A DNA stretch of 64,000 nucleotides. Source: CAWBBA01 sp963729795 (GTDB taxonomy: Bacteria > Desulfobacterota > Desulfomonilia > Desulfomonilales > Desulfomonilaceae). The notes under the pieces were generated by a model, which saw nothing but the letters and a program-made list of their open reading frames with translations, ran no database searches and was not told the origin of the DNA. The stretch's first letter is position 1. Each line of letters begins with the position of its first letter. Made by a program: the position numbers and the translations under genes. Positions 32,808 through 42,226 of this stretch are shown one piece after another. The stretch covers positions 62,001-126,000 of the forward strand of contig CAVSPC010000058.1 in NCBI GenBank assembly GCA_963729795.1, in the 5' to 3' direction.

Positions 32808-34121
32808 ATGACGGTCAACAAACCAATTAGATCAACGCTTATCATACTGGCTATTATTGGAGCGACTTTCTTGCCGGCACAAAGTCTTTTGGCGGAGAGC
32901 GCGACCAAGTCCCCGGACTATAAAGAGCTGAAGCTCTTCCGTGAGGTCATGGGAATCGTTCAAAAACACTATGTCAAGGACGTTCCGGATAAAGACCTCG
33001 TTCAGGGAGCCATTAACGGGATGCTCCAGTCTCTGGACCCTCACTCCCAGTATCTGAACGAAGAGATGTTTAAGGAACTCCAGGTCGAAACCAAAGGAGA
33101 ATTTGGAGGGCTGGGGATCGAGATCACTCTTGAAAATGGGATCTTGACGATTGTGTCTCCAATTGAAGACACGCCCGCGTACAAAGCCGGCTTAAAACCC
33201 GGGGATAAGATCCTGAAGATCGACGGTGAGACCACGAAGAACATTACTCTGCTCAAAGCGGTAAAGCAGATGAGAGGGCGGCCGGGAAGCAAGGTTACTC
33301 TGACGATCATGCGGGAGGGATTCAGAGAGTTCAAGGATTACACAGTCGAGCGAGCCATCATACATGTCCGCTCGGTAAAGACCCAAATGCTGGATCCCGG
33401 CTATCCCTATATCAGGATTGCCAGTTTTCAGGAGAGCACCGACACGGATTTGAGCAAGGCCCTTAAGGCGATGGGGGGAGACGAGAAGATCAAGGGAATG
33501 GTGTTGGATTTGCGGAACGACCCCGGCGGCCTTCTCGATCAAGCCTGGAAAGTAGCGAACCTTTTCTTGGAAAAAGGCGCGTTAATCGTCTATACCGATG
33601 GCCGGTCCAAAGATCAGCAAATGGAATTCAAGGCCACCAGGACCGGGAAACATTATAAGTTCAAGATGGCTGTGCTGATAAATGAAGGGAGCGCCAGCGC
33701 CTCAGAGATCGTGGCTGGGGCTTTGCAAGATCACGACCGGGCAGTTGTTTTCGGAACCAAATCGTTTGGTAAGGCATCAGTTCAGACCATCATACCCCTG
33801 GACAGCAAGACAGGACTGAGACTGACGACCGCGTACTATTACACCCCGAAGGGTCGCCACATCCAGAAGACCGGCATTGTTCCCGACGTTGACATGAAGC
33901 AGGAAGTAAAGAAGCAGCAAGAACAGGAAGCCGCAGAAGAAGCAAAGCCGGAAAACAAGAAGAAAGGCAAAACGAACAAGTTCTTGCACGAGACAGCGGA
34001 TCCCAAAACCGATCCGGTCCTCAGAAAGGCTTTGCAGTGGCTGAAATCAGACGTTACAGTGAAACAGCTCAAGATGGAAAAACCGACCAAACTGCCTGAT
34101 ACTGCTTCGTTGGCTGAATAG
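32808..34121 (+). CDS. S41-family C-terminal processing protease (Ctp)
   Basis: A 437-residue periplasmic protease. The order is: signal peptide (TLIILAIIGATFLPAQSLLA), N-terminal helical domain (LDPHSQYLNEEMFKEL), PDZ domain (GGLGIEITLENGILTIVSPI ... GLKPGDKILKIDG) and the S41 core. The core shows LDLRNDPGGLLDQA, the nucleophile in NEGSASASEIVAGALQDH and the general-base Lys in KSFGKASVQTIIPL. A Lys/Glu-rich insert and a short helical tail follow. GGGGAGG lies 7 bases before the ATG at 32808. It cleaves C-termini of envelope proteins; regulated partners are unknown. Confidence 0.94.
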   Translation: MTVNKPIRSTLIILAIIGATFLPAQSLLAESATKSPDYKELKLFREVMGIVQKHYVKDVPDKDLVQGAINGMLQSLDPHSQYLNEEMFKELQVETKGEFGGLGIEITLENGILTIVSPIEDTPAYKAGLKPGDKILKIDGETTKNITLLKAVKQMRGRPGSKVTLTIMREGFREFKDYTVERAIIHVRSVKTQMLDPGYPYIRIASFQESTDTDLSKALKAMGGDEKIKGMVLDLRNDPGGLLDQAWKVANLFLEKGALIVYTDGRSKDQQMEFKATRTGKHYKFKMAVLINEGSASASEIVAGALQDHDRAVVFGTKSFGKASVQTIIPLDSKTGLRLTTAYYYTPKGRHIQKTGIVPDVDMKQEVKKQQEQEAAEEAKPENKKKGKTNKFLHETADPKTDPVLRKALQWLKSDVTVKQLKMEKPTKLPDTASLAE

Positions 34122-34175
34122 CCGGTGCCACACTGAAACGGACTCAGGCCAAGACTGCACAATACCCATTGCAAT

Positions 34176-34215
34176 AAAGGAGGAAGCTTTTGACAAAAAG
34201 AGTTTCCTCCTTTTT
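34176..34215. terminator. intrinsic terminator between convergent genes
   Basis: AAAGGAGGAA (34176-34185) pairs with TTCCTCCTTT (34204-34213), with T residues running on to 34215 and A residues before the stem. It can therefore work for the protease gene and, less well, for the radical SAM gene opposite. Confidence 0.8.
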
Positions 34216-34335
34216 AGTTTGATGCGGCATAAATTGGGATTACGGAAATTCTCTGATACTGATTCTTCAAGATTCTACGCATGACATGGCCAAGTGGACC
34301 TTTTTTATGTAACTGCCGCTCAACTGGCCGGCAGC

Positions 34336-35487
34336 TCACACAAACCGCTGCTTAATGGCCTGGATGTAGCCGGGGACGCCACCGGTGGCTTCGCTGTCTA
34401 TCTGTCGCATTGCTTCTTTCAGACGCGCCCGCAATGCTGGCTCGTTAAATTCATCCAGATATCGGATTGCACCCCCTCTCCGCGCCAGTTGAAAGAGCAG
34501 CCTCTCTTCTTCAGGCAGAGCGAGATAGCCATCGATGACATTGAGTAAACGTTGCTTGTCCTCGGGCAACGCGCCTTCGATCTCCTCGAGAAGGTTGAGG
34601 ATATGATCGCTGACAAGCCGAACTGATATGCCTTCCAGATTCTGGATAAGCGTCCTGATTTCACGCACCATTTGATCTTCATCGGGAGGCCGGAAGCTAC
34701 CGTTTTTCACCATCTCCATTAGTGGCGTCCCCCTTCTGACATACAGGGAGCGAAATCTTACGAAGTTGGGATTGACGGCATTGATTACTCGGGCAGATTC
34801 CTGCGCGTTTTCCTCAGATAATTCCACCCCGCCTATGCCAGGCATGACGTAGAAGCAGAGGGACAAGCCACCTTCGACCGCCTGCTTCCCGCCGGTTATT
34901 ATCTGCTCGGCACGGGCTCCTTTTTCGATCATTTTGAGGACCCGGTCAGACCCGGATTCCATCCCCACATGAAGCCTAGATAGGCCGGCTGCCTTAAGAC
35001 GTGTGAATTCAGCTACTGATTTTCCCTTCAGGGTCGCTGCGCGAGCGTATGAAGTCACGCGTTGGACCTTGGGAAAGGTTTGGCGAATGTGGCTTAGAAT
35101 GGAGATAAGAGAGTCCGTTGAAAGCATGAGCGAATTGGCGTCCTGGAGAAAAACAGTGTCCGCTCCTGAAGCCATCCATAGTGCCACTGAACGAAACGAG
35201 TCAGGCAGATTCCCATCTCTCAATATACTCGTCAAAGCACCCTGGGTCAGATTGCCCCCCTCTCCAATTCTCCAAGATAACTCCCTGATCTCATCCATGA
35301 TGGCCTTAGCCGTATCCACATCCGCCTTGACTTCTTCCAGGCTTCTGCGAGAAAATTTCTTGCCTTTGTAGGTGCTACAAAAGACGCATCGGTTCCACGG
35401 ACAGTTCCGCGTAACGCGTATGAGCAGGCTCCCTGCTTCGCTTGGGGGCCTAATGGGTCCTTGCTCAAAATCCAATGCTGTATTCAT
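34336..35487 (-). CDS. radical SAM protein
   Basis: A 383-residue protein with the iron-sulfur motif in TRNCPWNRCVFCS. The spacing is CX4CX2C, a variant also seen in other CPWNRCxFC-type members. The body shows the radical SAM barrel (FPKVQRVTSYARAATLKGKS, AGLSRLHVGMESGSDRVLKM, LSLCFYVMPGIGG) of the Elp3-like/B12-free branch, then a helical C-terminal region. Reaction unknown. The start is uncertain: 35487 matches the expected N-terminus, while the frame runs on to 35559. It is divergent from the pseudokinase gene, sharing a 140-base intergenic region. Confidence 0.85.
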   Translation of the reverse strand: MNTALDFEQGPIRPPSEAGSLLIRVTRNCPWNRCVFCSTYKGKKFSRRSLEEVKADVDTAKAIMDEIRELSWRIGEGGNLTQGALTSILRDGNLPDSFRSVALWMASGADTVFLQDANSLMLSTDSLISILSHIRQTFPKVQRVTSYARAATLKGKSVAEFTRLKAAGLSRLHVGMESGSDRVLKMIEKGARAEQIITGGKQAVEGGLSLCFYVMPGIGGVELSEENAQESARVINAVNPNFVRFRSLYVRRGTPLMEMVKNGSFRPPDEDQMVREIRTLIQNLEGISVRLVSDHILNLLEEIEGALPEDKQRLLNVIDGYLALPEEERLLFQLARRGGAIRYLDEFNEPALRARLKEAMRQIDSEATGGVPGYIQAIKQRFV

Positions 35488-35628
35488 GGTTTCTACATCA
35501 CTCCGAATCGAATTCAGCCACATGAAGTCTTGAGCTTTGAGTTTGCTCGTGGCATTCATTCATGTTAAACTATCAAGACTCATGAAACAATCTCCCTATC
35601 GCCACCATTTCAACACGAGGGAATCTCT

Positions 35629-38600
35629 TTGAAACGGTTTCTTACCAAGGTAAAGATCCTGGCCCTTCTCATCTGTTCCCTTTGCCTCCTCCTGGACTTC
35701 ACGGCAACCGCCCGAGAATTTCCTAACGCCGTCAAGATTGTAGCGCCGGACAGACTCTCCGTTCAAGTCTACGCGCAACCGAGGTTTGGATCGGAGGTCC
35801 TGGCTATTGCGCTTCACGATGATGTCCTGGAGTCCACAGGTGTGCAAGACAGCTTCGTTGAAGTCCGACTCGCCGACAAAAGGGTAGGTTACGTACCCAA
35901 AGAGTACACTGTGCCGTGGCAGCCGCCGGCTCAACAGGTTTCAACGACCTGGATGCTGGGTCTCGGGGGCCTCGTTGTAGTGATCGGTGCTCTAATCGCC
36001 TTCTTTGTCATCAAGCAAAGGAGGATGAAGGATGGAGAGAAGCGCGCAGCGTCCATTCCGGCCGCAATTAAACTCGGGGAAGAACTTTACCGGTCGGGAG
36101 ATTACGAGCAGGCAATTAAGGCATTCAACCGTTATATCAGCCTGCAAGGCGGAACGGTCCGATCACCGGATGTCTACCGCAGGCTGAGCATATGTTACCA
36201 AAAGACCGACGATATCCGCGAAGCGGCCAGAGCCTGGGAAACGATGCGGTCTCTAGGCGGTCTCAAGGCCTACAAGGACTACACCGTCGGCGCGGAACTT
36301 ATGGTGGCTCTAGGAAGGGAGCCTGAAGCCGCGGAAATCTACGAGTTGTTGCTGGAGACTCAGTCTGATGAGGACCAGCGGTATGAGATTCATCAAAAGC
36401 TCTTTGACATATATCGCAAGATCAAAGACCTAAAGAAACTAATCTATCACGCCGTTGAATTGGAGAAGTTCGGTACGGCGGGATCTGGTGTTATTCCTGA
36501 CGTTGTGAGTTTGTTGATAGCCGAGGGCCAGACCGATCTGGCAATTGAATCGAATCATAGGAATTTGATTACCGGAGTATGCAGGGATTTTCTTGACGAT
36601 CATGTCAAGACTCCCGAGGCCGCACGGATTTATCTCAAGTCACTCGAATACGATCGACGAGACCCTGAAATTCATCGTATTCTTGCTGACATCTATAATC
36701 AGGATGGAGATTTTCGGCGTGCAGTCAGCGAACTCACAATGCTTCACCAACTTGATAAAGGGCAATCGGAAGAATACATCGAAGAAGCCGCAAAAATTTA
36801 CGTTGAGAACAAACGAGTACAAGACGCCTTGGCAGAAGGAAACCCGTTAATCATCAAGAAAATTGCGCAAATATTCTTGGCTAGGTCGGAGGTGACCTCC
36901 GACGCTGTGGCAACGTATGAAAAAGTCTTGGAATTCCAACCTAATGCAATTGGAATCAATAAGATGCTCAGCACCGTGTATCTTACCAGAGGAGACCTGG
37001 AAAAATACATTGCCAAGTTGCGACTTCTCCATGAAATTGACGGGGAGAATCAGGACTACCTGACGGATTTGGCTCAATGCATCATCGACAACCACCTGAT
37101 AGAGCAGACGATCAAAGAAGGCAATCGTTCTTTGAATGCCAAGATATTAAAACAATTGATCAAACGAGGCATCTATAATGATGAGGCCGTGTGGTTGTTT
37201 GAGAAGCTCGTCAAGTACGAATCTGACAATGCAATCATCCGCAGTGCATTGGCCACGGCCTACGAAAATCGCAAAGAATATGGAAAATGTCTCCAGCACC
37301 TGCTCATCTTGGTCAAGCAAACACCTGGCGATGAGGACCTGTGGGAACGAGTGGCAACGATGGCCACAGAGCAGGGGCTCTTCAGCCAAGTCCTCGAAAA
37401 AGGCAATGCCTCCCTCATTGTCAGGACGGCCGTCGAAATTGTGCAAAGGAAAATCGCAGGACCGGAGGCCAAAGAAATATTGGAGGCAGCCGCCAAGGAA
37501 AGGCCCGATGAAGTTCGGATACTAACTTATCTAAAAACGCTGCGACAATCGGCCGCGGTGGATTCTGCGAGAGAAATGAGAAGTGAAATAGTATCGCCGA
37601 TAATATCTGATGACCCACGAAATTCGGATACAAGAGCCAGAGCAACCTCAGCAGTCCGGGAAAAGGAAGCCGAGAACTTCGGTTACCCTATCAACAGCGA
37701 AAAAGAACTCGAACCCGGCGAAGCCGAAGTGTTCGCTGTTGCACCGCCTGAGGAAGAACCATCCGCACAGGGCATGGAGGAACCCGGATCTAGGCTCGGC
37801 CGGACGCTGACAGACTCGTCGGGGCCCAGTCCTTCTATTCAGACGATTGATCTGGAAGATGCGGATACGTCCTTTGAAGAAAGGTGCGTGACCACCTTTG
37901 TGTCCGGTTACTCCAAGAGACCGTTGCTGGACATCGCCCAGGAGGAATTATTCCGCCCAACAACGGGATCCCTTGCCTACCAGAAAATGGAACCTCTCAT
38001 GAGTGACGGCTGGGGTGATCTGAATGTGGTCATTCAGGTAAATACGGGCCGGCATTATTTGATGAGGCTTTTCAGAAATGATCTGCTTGATGCGCCAATT
38101 TTGAAGGAGTTTGTGACCGAGGTTACGAACATTGGCTTCAACATGGCCCACGAAAATGTTCTGCCTATCCTGGAAGTCGTCACCGCCCCGAACGGGGACA
38201 GCGGTTTGATTCATCCATTCGCGGCCCTCAACTTGGAACAGGTGATGCAGTCTGAAAAAAGACCGGAGCCGGCAAAGAGGATAGAGCTTATTGCCAAAAT
38301 AATGGACGCTCTGGTGTATGCCCACAATTACAAAGGAATAGACGGCCAATTGCGGAGAGCCTTTCACTTACATCTGCATCCGTCCAACATAATTCTTAGC
38401 CGCGATTTTTTAAGCTGTTACGTAGTGGGCGTCGGATATTCGCAAATCTTCCGAAACCTGACTCGGGGCAGGCAGCCTAGGTGGCAAGATCCGGGAATGA
38501 ATCCTGTCTCCATGCCGCCCGAGTTCTTCCGCACGAGAGCAGGGGCTATTAGAGAGAGATCCGCCGACATTTATTCGCTGGGAATTGTTATCTACTTTAC

Positions 38601-38823
38601 GGCCACAGGCGAGTTCCCGTTCGAGGGACCTTCCTTCGACGATTACAAATTCCAACACACGAAAATATTTGCTGCTCCCCCAAGGCTTATCGACCCGACT
38701 GTCCCGGATTGGCTGGAACCTATAATTCTGGGGTGTCTGGAAAAAGACCCAGCGAAACGCTGGGATAATATAATGGAGGTTCGCCGCGCGTTGCATCAAG
38801 GCATGGAAAGAACAAAACTCTAA
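35629..38823 (+). CDS. membrane-anchored SH3b-TPR-pseudokinase
   Basis: A 1064-residue protein. Order: signal/anchor (residues 1-27), bacterial SH3-like domain (about 34-95), a membrane helix (about 107-131), about a dozen TPR-like helical repeats (145-640), an acidic low-complexity linker (650-770) and a C-terminal protein-kinase fold (about 775-1055). The kinase fold keeps the SADIYSLGIVIYFTATGEFP region and MPPE. However, the beta-3 Lys is Arg813, the HRDxKPxN loop reads H-L-H-L-H-P-S-N (913-920, so Asp and Lys are lost), and DFG is Gly934-Val-Gly. It is therefore predicted to be a pseudokinase, with the SH3b outside and the TPR-kinase part inside the cell. The start is a TTG with GAGGGA upstream. 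Confidence 0.85.
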   Translation: MKRFLTKVKILALLICSLCLLLDFTATAREFPNAVKIVAPDRLSVQVYAQPRFGSEVLAIALHDDVLESTGVQDSFVEVRLADKRVGYVPKEYTVPWQPPAQQVSTTWMLGLGGLVVVIGALIAFFVIKQRRMKDGEKRAASIPAAIKLGEELYRSGDYEQAIKAFNRYISLQGGTVRSPDVYRRLSICYQKTDDIREAARAWETMRSLGGLKAYKDYTVGAELMVALGREPEAAEIYELLLETQSDEDQRYEIHQKLFDIYRKIKDLKKLIYHAVELEKFGTAGSGVIPDVVSLLIAEGQTDLAIESNHRNLITGVCRDFLDDHVKTPEAARIYLKSLEYDRRDPEIHRILADIYNQDGDFRRAVSELTMLHQLDKGQSEEYIEEAAKIYVENKRVQDALAEGNPLIIKKIAQIFLARSEVTSDAVATYEKVLEFQPNAIGINKMLSTVYLTRGDLEKYIAKLRLLHEIDGENQDYLTDLAQCIIDNHLIEQTIKEGNRSLNAKILKQLIKRGIYNDEAVWLFEKLVKYESDNAIIRSALATAYENRKEYGKCLQHLLILVKQTPGDEDLWERVATMATEQGLFSQVLEKGNASLIVRTAVEIVQRKIAGPEAKEILEAAAKERPDEVRILTYLKTLRQSAAVDSAREMRSEIVSPIISDDPRNSDTRARATSAVREKEAENFGYPINSEKELEPGEAEVFAVAPPEEEPSAQGMEEPGSRLGRTLTDSSGPSPSIQTIDLEDADTSFEERCVTTFVSGYSKRPLLDIAQEELFRPTTGSLAYQKMEPLMSDGWGDLNVVIQVNTGRHYLMRLFRNDLLDAPILKEFVTEVTNIGFNMAHENVLPILEVVTAPNGDSGLIHPFAALNLEQVMQSEKRPEPAKRIELIAKIMDALVYAHNYKGIDGQLRRAFHLHLHPSNIILSRDFLSCYVVGVGYSQIFRNLTRGRQPRWQDPGMNPVSMPPEFFRTRAGAIRERSADIYSLGIVIYFTATGEFPFEGPSFDDYKFQHTKIFAAPPRLIDPTVPDWLEPIILGCLEKDPAKRWDNIMEVRRALHQGMERTKL

Positions 38824-38872
38824 ATTAGTAACAAGAGCGCGTCTTGTTTTAAGGACCGCGGTTTTCGTCGTC

Positions 38873-39157
38873 CTAAGATGCCCACACTTCCTTGTAAGCA
38901 TTTTCGTCAGGGCTGTTGTAATGCTCTTGTTCCTCATTGAGGCTGTTTATGTAGCGCGTTAGCACTTTGCACCGTTCACAAGGATTATAAGCTGACTCGT
39001 AACGCGTTACTTTTCCCTTCGCCCGCGTAGACATGTGAATCTTGAGGTCTTTTATGTCGTTGTACATCTTCATGCAATGCCGAATATTCCATCTGCCTTT
39101 GAATACTCGACAGTTCACCGCGTACTCGTCCAACCATACTTTATTGTCAGCTTTCAT
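38873..39157 (-). CDS. small Cys protein with KGRW motif, copy 1
   Basis: A 94-residue soluble protein. Key features: VWLDEYAVNC16 followed by RVFKGRWNIRHC28, a basic helix, then C60-ERC63. The Cys spacing (C-x11-C ... CxxC) and the KGRW motif recur in the protein at 51254-51463, so both belong to one unnamed family, probably a small zinc-binding fold. GGAGAGG lies 6-7 bases before the ATG. No function known. Confidence 0.72.
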   Translation of the reverse strand: MKADNKVWLDEYAVNCRVFKGRWNIRHCMKMYNDIKDLKIHMSTRAKGKVTRYESAYNPCERCKVLTRYINSLNEEQEHYNSPDENAYKEVWAS

Positions 39158-39392
39158 GGCGACCTCTCCCTTCCGGACGCCACGGGCCGTCCGCTTCCAG
39201 GCAATATACCCATGATCCGCAACGTTAGTTATTCCCGTAACCCTTGGTGATAGTACCCGACACTCCGATCTCTGAAATGTTCCTAGCGGGAGAAACGTTT
39301 GGACGTTTTATTCATGAAATGCTACAATTAAACATTGACTGGTATTTTGATTGATGCTAGATTTTGCTGACTAGAGGTGTGGATAAGAGGCT

Positions 39393-40802
39393 GTGCGACT
39401 AGATCATCACTCTGTCAACTTGAATTATGGGCGCCAGTCGCGGTCTTCTGGAAGAACAGCTTTGATTTTATTCGTTGTTCTGCTGGGGATCGTTGCAGTA
39501 GGTGGTTACTTTTGTCTCCCGCCCGACAGCCGCGGACACGCGCAGATATCGTGCAATCTTCCCTCTGAACCAATTGACGTTGACAAGAATTCGTCACCGT
39601 ACGCCGCCAATGACGTGACTTCGGATCAAACCAGCAGTGGCTGCCAGGAGATCGCAGAAATCACCGGCCAGGGTGATACCCTCTTCTCTCTATTGAACGA
39701 CAATCTGACCGATGAATCCGAATGTAAGCGAGTAGTGGCAAGCATGGTCTCTGTCATTCGCGCAAGCCTTGACTTGCCTTTTGACGGTTACACCGTTCTC
39801 AGGCCTGGAAAGAGTTACAGCATAATCGTTGACGGCCAGGGCCACTTCCTGAAGGCCACTTTGGAATTGGCTCCAGACAAGGTTTTTCATGCGGTCCTAA
39901 AAGGCGATGAAATTCACTCCTGGAAAGAAGATGTTGTGCTCGACTTCAAGGTGGAGAGCGTCACTTTCCGGCTCAAAGGTGACCTCGCGAAATCTGTTCT
40001 CAGTGCCGGTGAAGGTAAAGAATTAGCCACGAAATTGGCAACAATCTTTCGCTGGGACATTAACTTTCAGTCTGACGCCACATGGGGTGACACGTGTAAA
40101 GTTCTCTTTGAGCGACGATATGCTGATGACCGCCCGTCAGGCTACGGCCGCATCCTCTGCGCTGTCTACGAAGGAAGGAAAACGAATAGGAAGACCGCAA
40201 TTCTCTTCAACGGCCAATATTATGATGAAGATGGCACGGAATTAAAGAAGGATTTCCTGCGATCCCCCCTTGGTGGCTATCGCTTGCGGATCAGTTCCCC
40301 GTACGGCCTCCGTCTCCACCCCATTCTGGGCAGCTGGCGCCACCACAAGGGTGTCGACTACGCGGCTCCAAAGGGGACGCCGGTTCGATGCGTTGCCAAC
40401 GGAGTGGTCACCTCTGCCGGTTGGCACTATCAATTGGGGAACTACGTTTGTGTGAAGCACGATAATGGCTGTGAGAGCCGCTATGGTCACCTTAGCCGTA
40501 TCAGCGTACAGAAGGGGAAGCGCGTGAAGCAGGACGAGAAGATAGGCCTCGTCGGGCAGACCGGCTTGGCAACCGGGCCGCATCTTCATTTTGAGTGGCT
40601 GGTGAACGGGCACCACCGCCCCCCGCCTTCACCCAACAAGCTGGTCAAGAGTCTTCGTAAGGTTCCAGCCCCGTTGCAAGGCCGTTTCGTGACAGTCTCT
40701 CAACAGTCGGTTACATTCGCTGGACGAGGTGATGTTGACACGCCGAGCCGCCCGGACCGAGTTGACGAGTTTTCAGTGATCATTTCCCTTTTCGTCCTTT
40801 AG
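39393..40802 (+). CDS. M23-family peptidase (murein endopeptidase-like)
   Basis: A 469-residue envelope peptidase. After an N-terminal membrane anchor (ALILFVVLLGIVAVGGYFCL) comes a region with GDTLFSLLNDN and FDGYTVLRPGKSYSI, resembling the LysM/OapA-like part of such proteins. The LytM domain then shows SSPYGLRLHPILGSWRHHKG (first His), VDYAAPKGTPVRCVANG (Asp), SRYGHLSRI and GPHLHFEW (HxH), so the zinc site is complete. It should cut peptide cross-links of peptidoglycan. The start is a GTG at 39393 with a close AAGAGG. The C-terminal 60 residues beyond the LytM fold are basic. Confidence 0.9.
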   Translation: MRLDHHSVNLNYGRQSRSSGRTALILFVVLLGIVAVGGYFCLPPDSRGHAQISCNLPSEPIDVDKNSSPYAANDVTSDQTSSGCQEIAEITGQGDTLFSLLNDNLTDESECKRVVASMVSVIRASLDLPFDGYTVLRPGKSYSIIVDGQGHFLKATLELAPDKVFHAVLKGDEIHSWKEDVVLDFKVESVTFRLKGDLAKSVLSAGEGKELATKLATIFRWDINFQSDATWGDTCKVLFERRYADDRPSGYGRILCAVYEGRKTNRKTAILFNGQYYDEDGTELKKDFLRSPLGGYRLRISSPYGLRLHPILGSWRHHKGVDYAAPKGTPVRCVANGVVTSAGWHYQLGNYVCVKHDNGCESRYGHLSRISVQKGKRVKQDEKIGLVGQTGLATGPHLHFEWLVNGHHRPPPSPNKLVKSLRKVPAPLQGRFVTVSQQSVTFAGRGDVDTPSRPDRVDEFSVIISLFVL

Positions 40803-40957
40803 TGTGTTGGTCGCATTGTAGTCTTTGCCTGCTCTATCAGCCTTCTTCGACGCAGCCGCCGTAATTGTGCCGCATTTGTCTTCACTCGATCAAGTCTCCA
40901 GTACTCACACTTCTATTCCTCTTCTGGCCTCGGGAAAGGCCGATTACATTTGAAATC

Positions 40958-40986
40958 TTGACGGATTCCTCCATCCGCGATATGAT
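40958..40986 (+). promoter_or_regulatory. promoter of the Q/Y/P-rich protein gene
   Basis: TTGACG (40958-40963), a 17-base spacer and TATGAT (40981-40986). The predicted start is near 40993. AGGAGG sits 7 bases before the ATG at 41033. Both signals are close to consensus, so this gene is probably well expressed. Confidence 0.65.
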
Positions 40987-41032
40987 TGTCCGGCAATAAT
41001 TCGGTTTAAATTGCTTAAAGGAGGAGCTTGTC

Positions 41033-41672
41033 ATGAAAAAGTACTCACTGATCGGGATGCTCCTTTTCCTGGTAGCTTCGACCGTCCCCAGTTATGGATT
41101 CATTGATTATCTCTTTTCAGGCTCCGCCAGCAGAGATGCCATCGACAACTCTTTTCTCGGTGATCTCCGGGCCTGGTGGACAGGCAACCCCGCCTACACC
41201 TTCAACCCTTATTGGAAGGGAAACCAGCAGGCGAATCAGCAACAAGGGCAGCAGCCAAATTCCATGAACCAGCCGAGCCCTCAGGGGTACAGCCCAATGG
41301 GTGCGCCATCGCCCGGGACGTCGCCGGCTCCCCAGCCTACTGTCTGCGTACTATCCCCAGCAGGCGGCCCCACAGGGCGCTTACGGCCAAGGCTACGGGC
41401 AGCCGTCTCAGCCCGCGTACGGTGGCGCGCCTCAACAGTACCAGCAAGTACCGCAGCAATACCAAGCAAGCCCTCAGCAATACGGGCAGGCGCCCCAAAA
41501 TTATCAGACTTCTCAGCAACCCCAGCAATATCAGGCTCCTCCGGCTTATCAGGGCGCGCCTCAGTCCTATCCTGGCGTTGCGCAGCAACAACCTGCTCTG
41601 CCGCAGGCGTACCCGACGGGGGCGCAGCAGTATCAGCAGGGCCCTTCAGGTTATCCATCTCGCGTTCAATAG
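41033..41672 (+). pseudogene. secreted low-complexity Q/Y/P-rich protein, broken by one frameshift
   Basis: A signal peptide (KYSLIGMLLFLVASTVPSYG) is followed by a short folded-looking segment (FIDYLFSGSASRDAIDNSF, AWWTGNPAYTFNPYWKG), then low-complexity sequence. The first frame (…SPMGAPSPGTSPAPQP) passes into other residues at about 41335. The expected continuation, with AYYPQQAAPQGAYGQGYGQP and many QQYQ/PQQYG units, is in another frame and ends at 41672. A one-base indel near 41340-41350 joins them into about 212 residues. The tail is rich in Gln, Tyr and Pro, like adhesive or prion-like chains. The bases were read as given; the shift may be a sequencing error in repetitive DNA. Confidence 0.7.
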
Positions 41673-42226
41673 AATTGGCGCGGGCTTGCCCCGTGACTTC
41701 GCCCACAGGGCAAGGGTTCGGACATCTTCGGTGTTGGCATCCCAGTAAATGGGGAGGGTCGGACGATCCTGTCCGGCAAATAGGCGGTTCGGGGTGCGAA
41801 TAATCTACGAGCAACCTGGCCATGCCTGGGGCTGCTCTCGGGAAGTGAGAGAAGTACTTTGTCCTTCGCAAGGTTCTGACCACTCTTTGCTTCCTCTCAA
41901 GTGATACAAGTTCGCCTCTAAGCAAGTCACTCCATGTTTTAGGTAGAGGCGAATGGCATTCGCTGGGCGGTCCCGCGAGACGTGGGATGTCCCTATCATG
42001 CCCGGATCGGATTCCGGGGTGAGGAATGGCGGTCCCGTCCGGTCAGGACTACTCACCAACATCCTGTCCAGAATTATTACCGGCCTGACGGTGCATTCTT
42101 GCCCTGTTGCCGACCGGCAATCCCGCGTTCCGCGCGGGACGATCCTACTGACGTTGTCATGTTTCGTTGTAGCTTTATAGCTATGGAGTGGGTATGAGTG
42201 ATCGCTTGGAAAAGCTGGGGCCGAAT
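41673..42226. other. gene-free gap with dispersed repeats
   Basis: The gap between the Q/Y/P-rich gene and the end of cpoB holds a dispersed repeat at about 41960-42160 and no supported gene. Open frames here lack family similarity or overlap the repeat. Confidence 0.5.
41960..42160. repeat. dispersed intergenic repeat containing a CCCGCG palindrome
   Basis: This contains ggtcccgcgagacgtgggat, later atcctgtccagaattattac cggcctgacggtgcattc, then cccgcgttccgcgcgggac (42122-42140). The middle part matches 51109-51150 (atcctggctagaattatcgc tcgtttgatggcgcattg) at about 70% by eye. The palindrome core matches 27131-27149 exactly. Confidence 0.6.
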
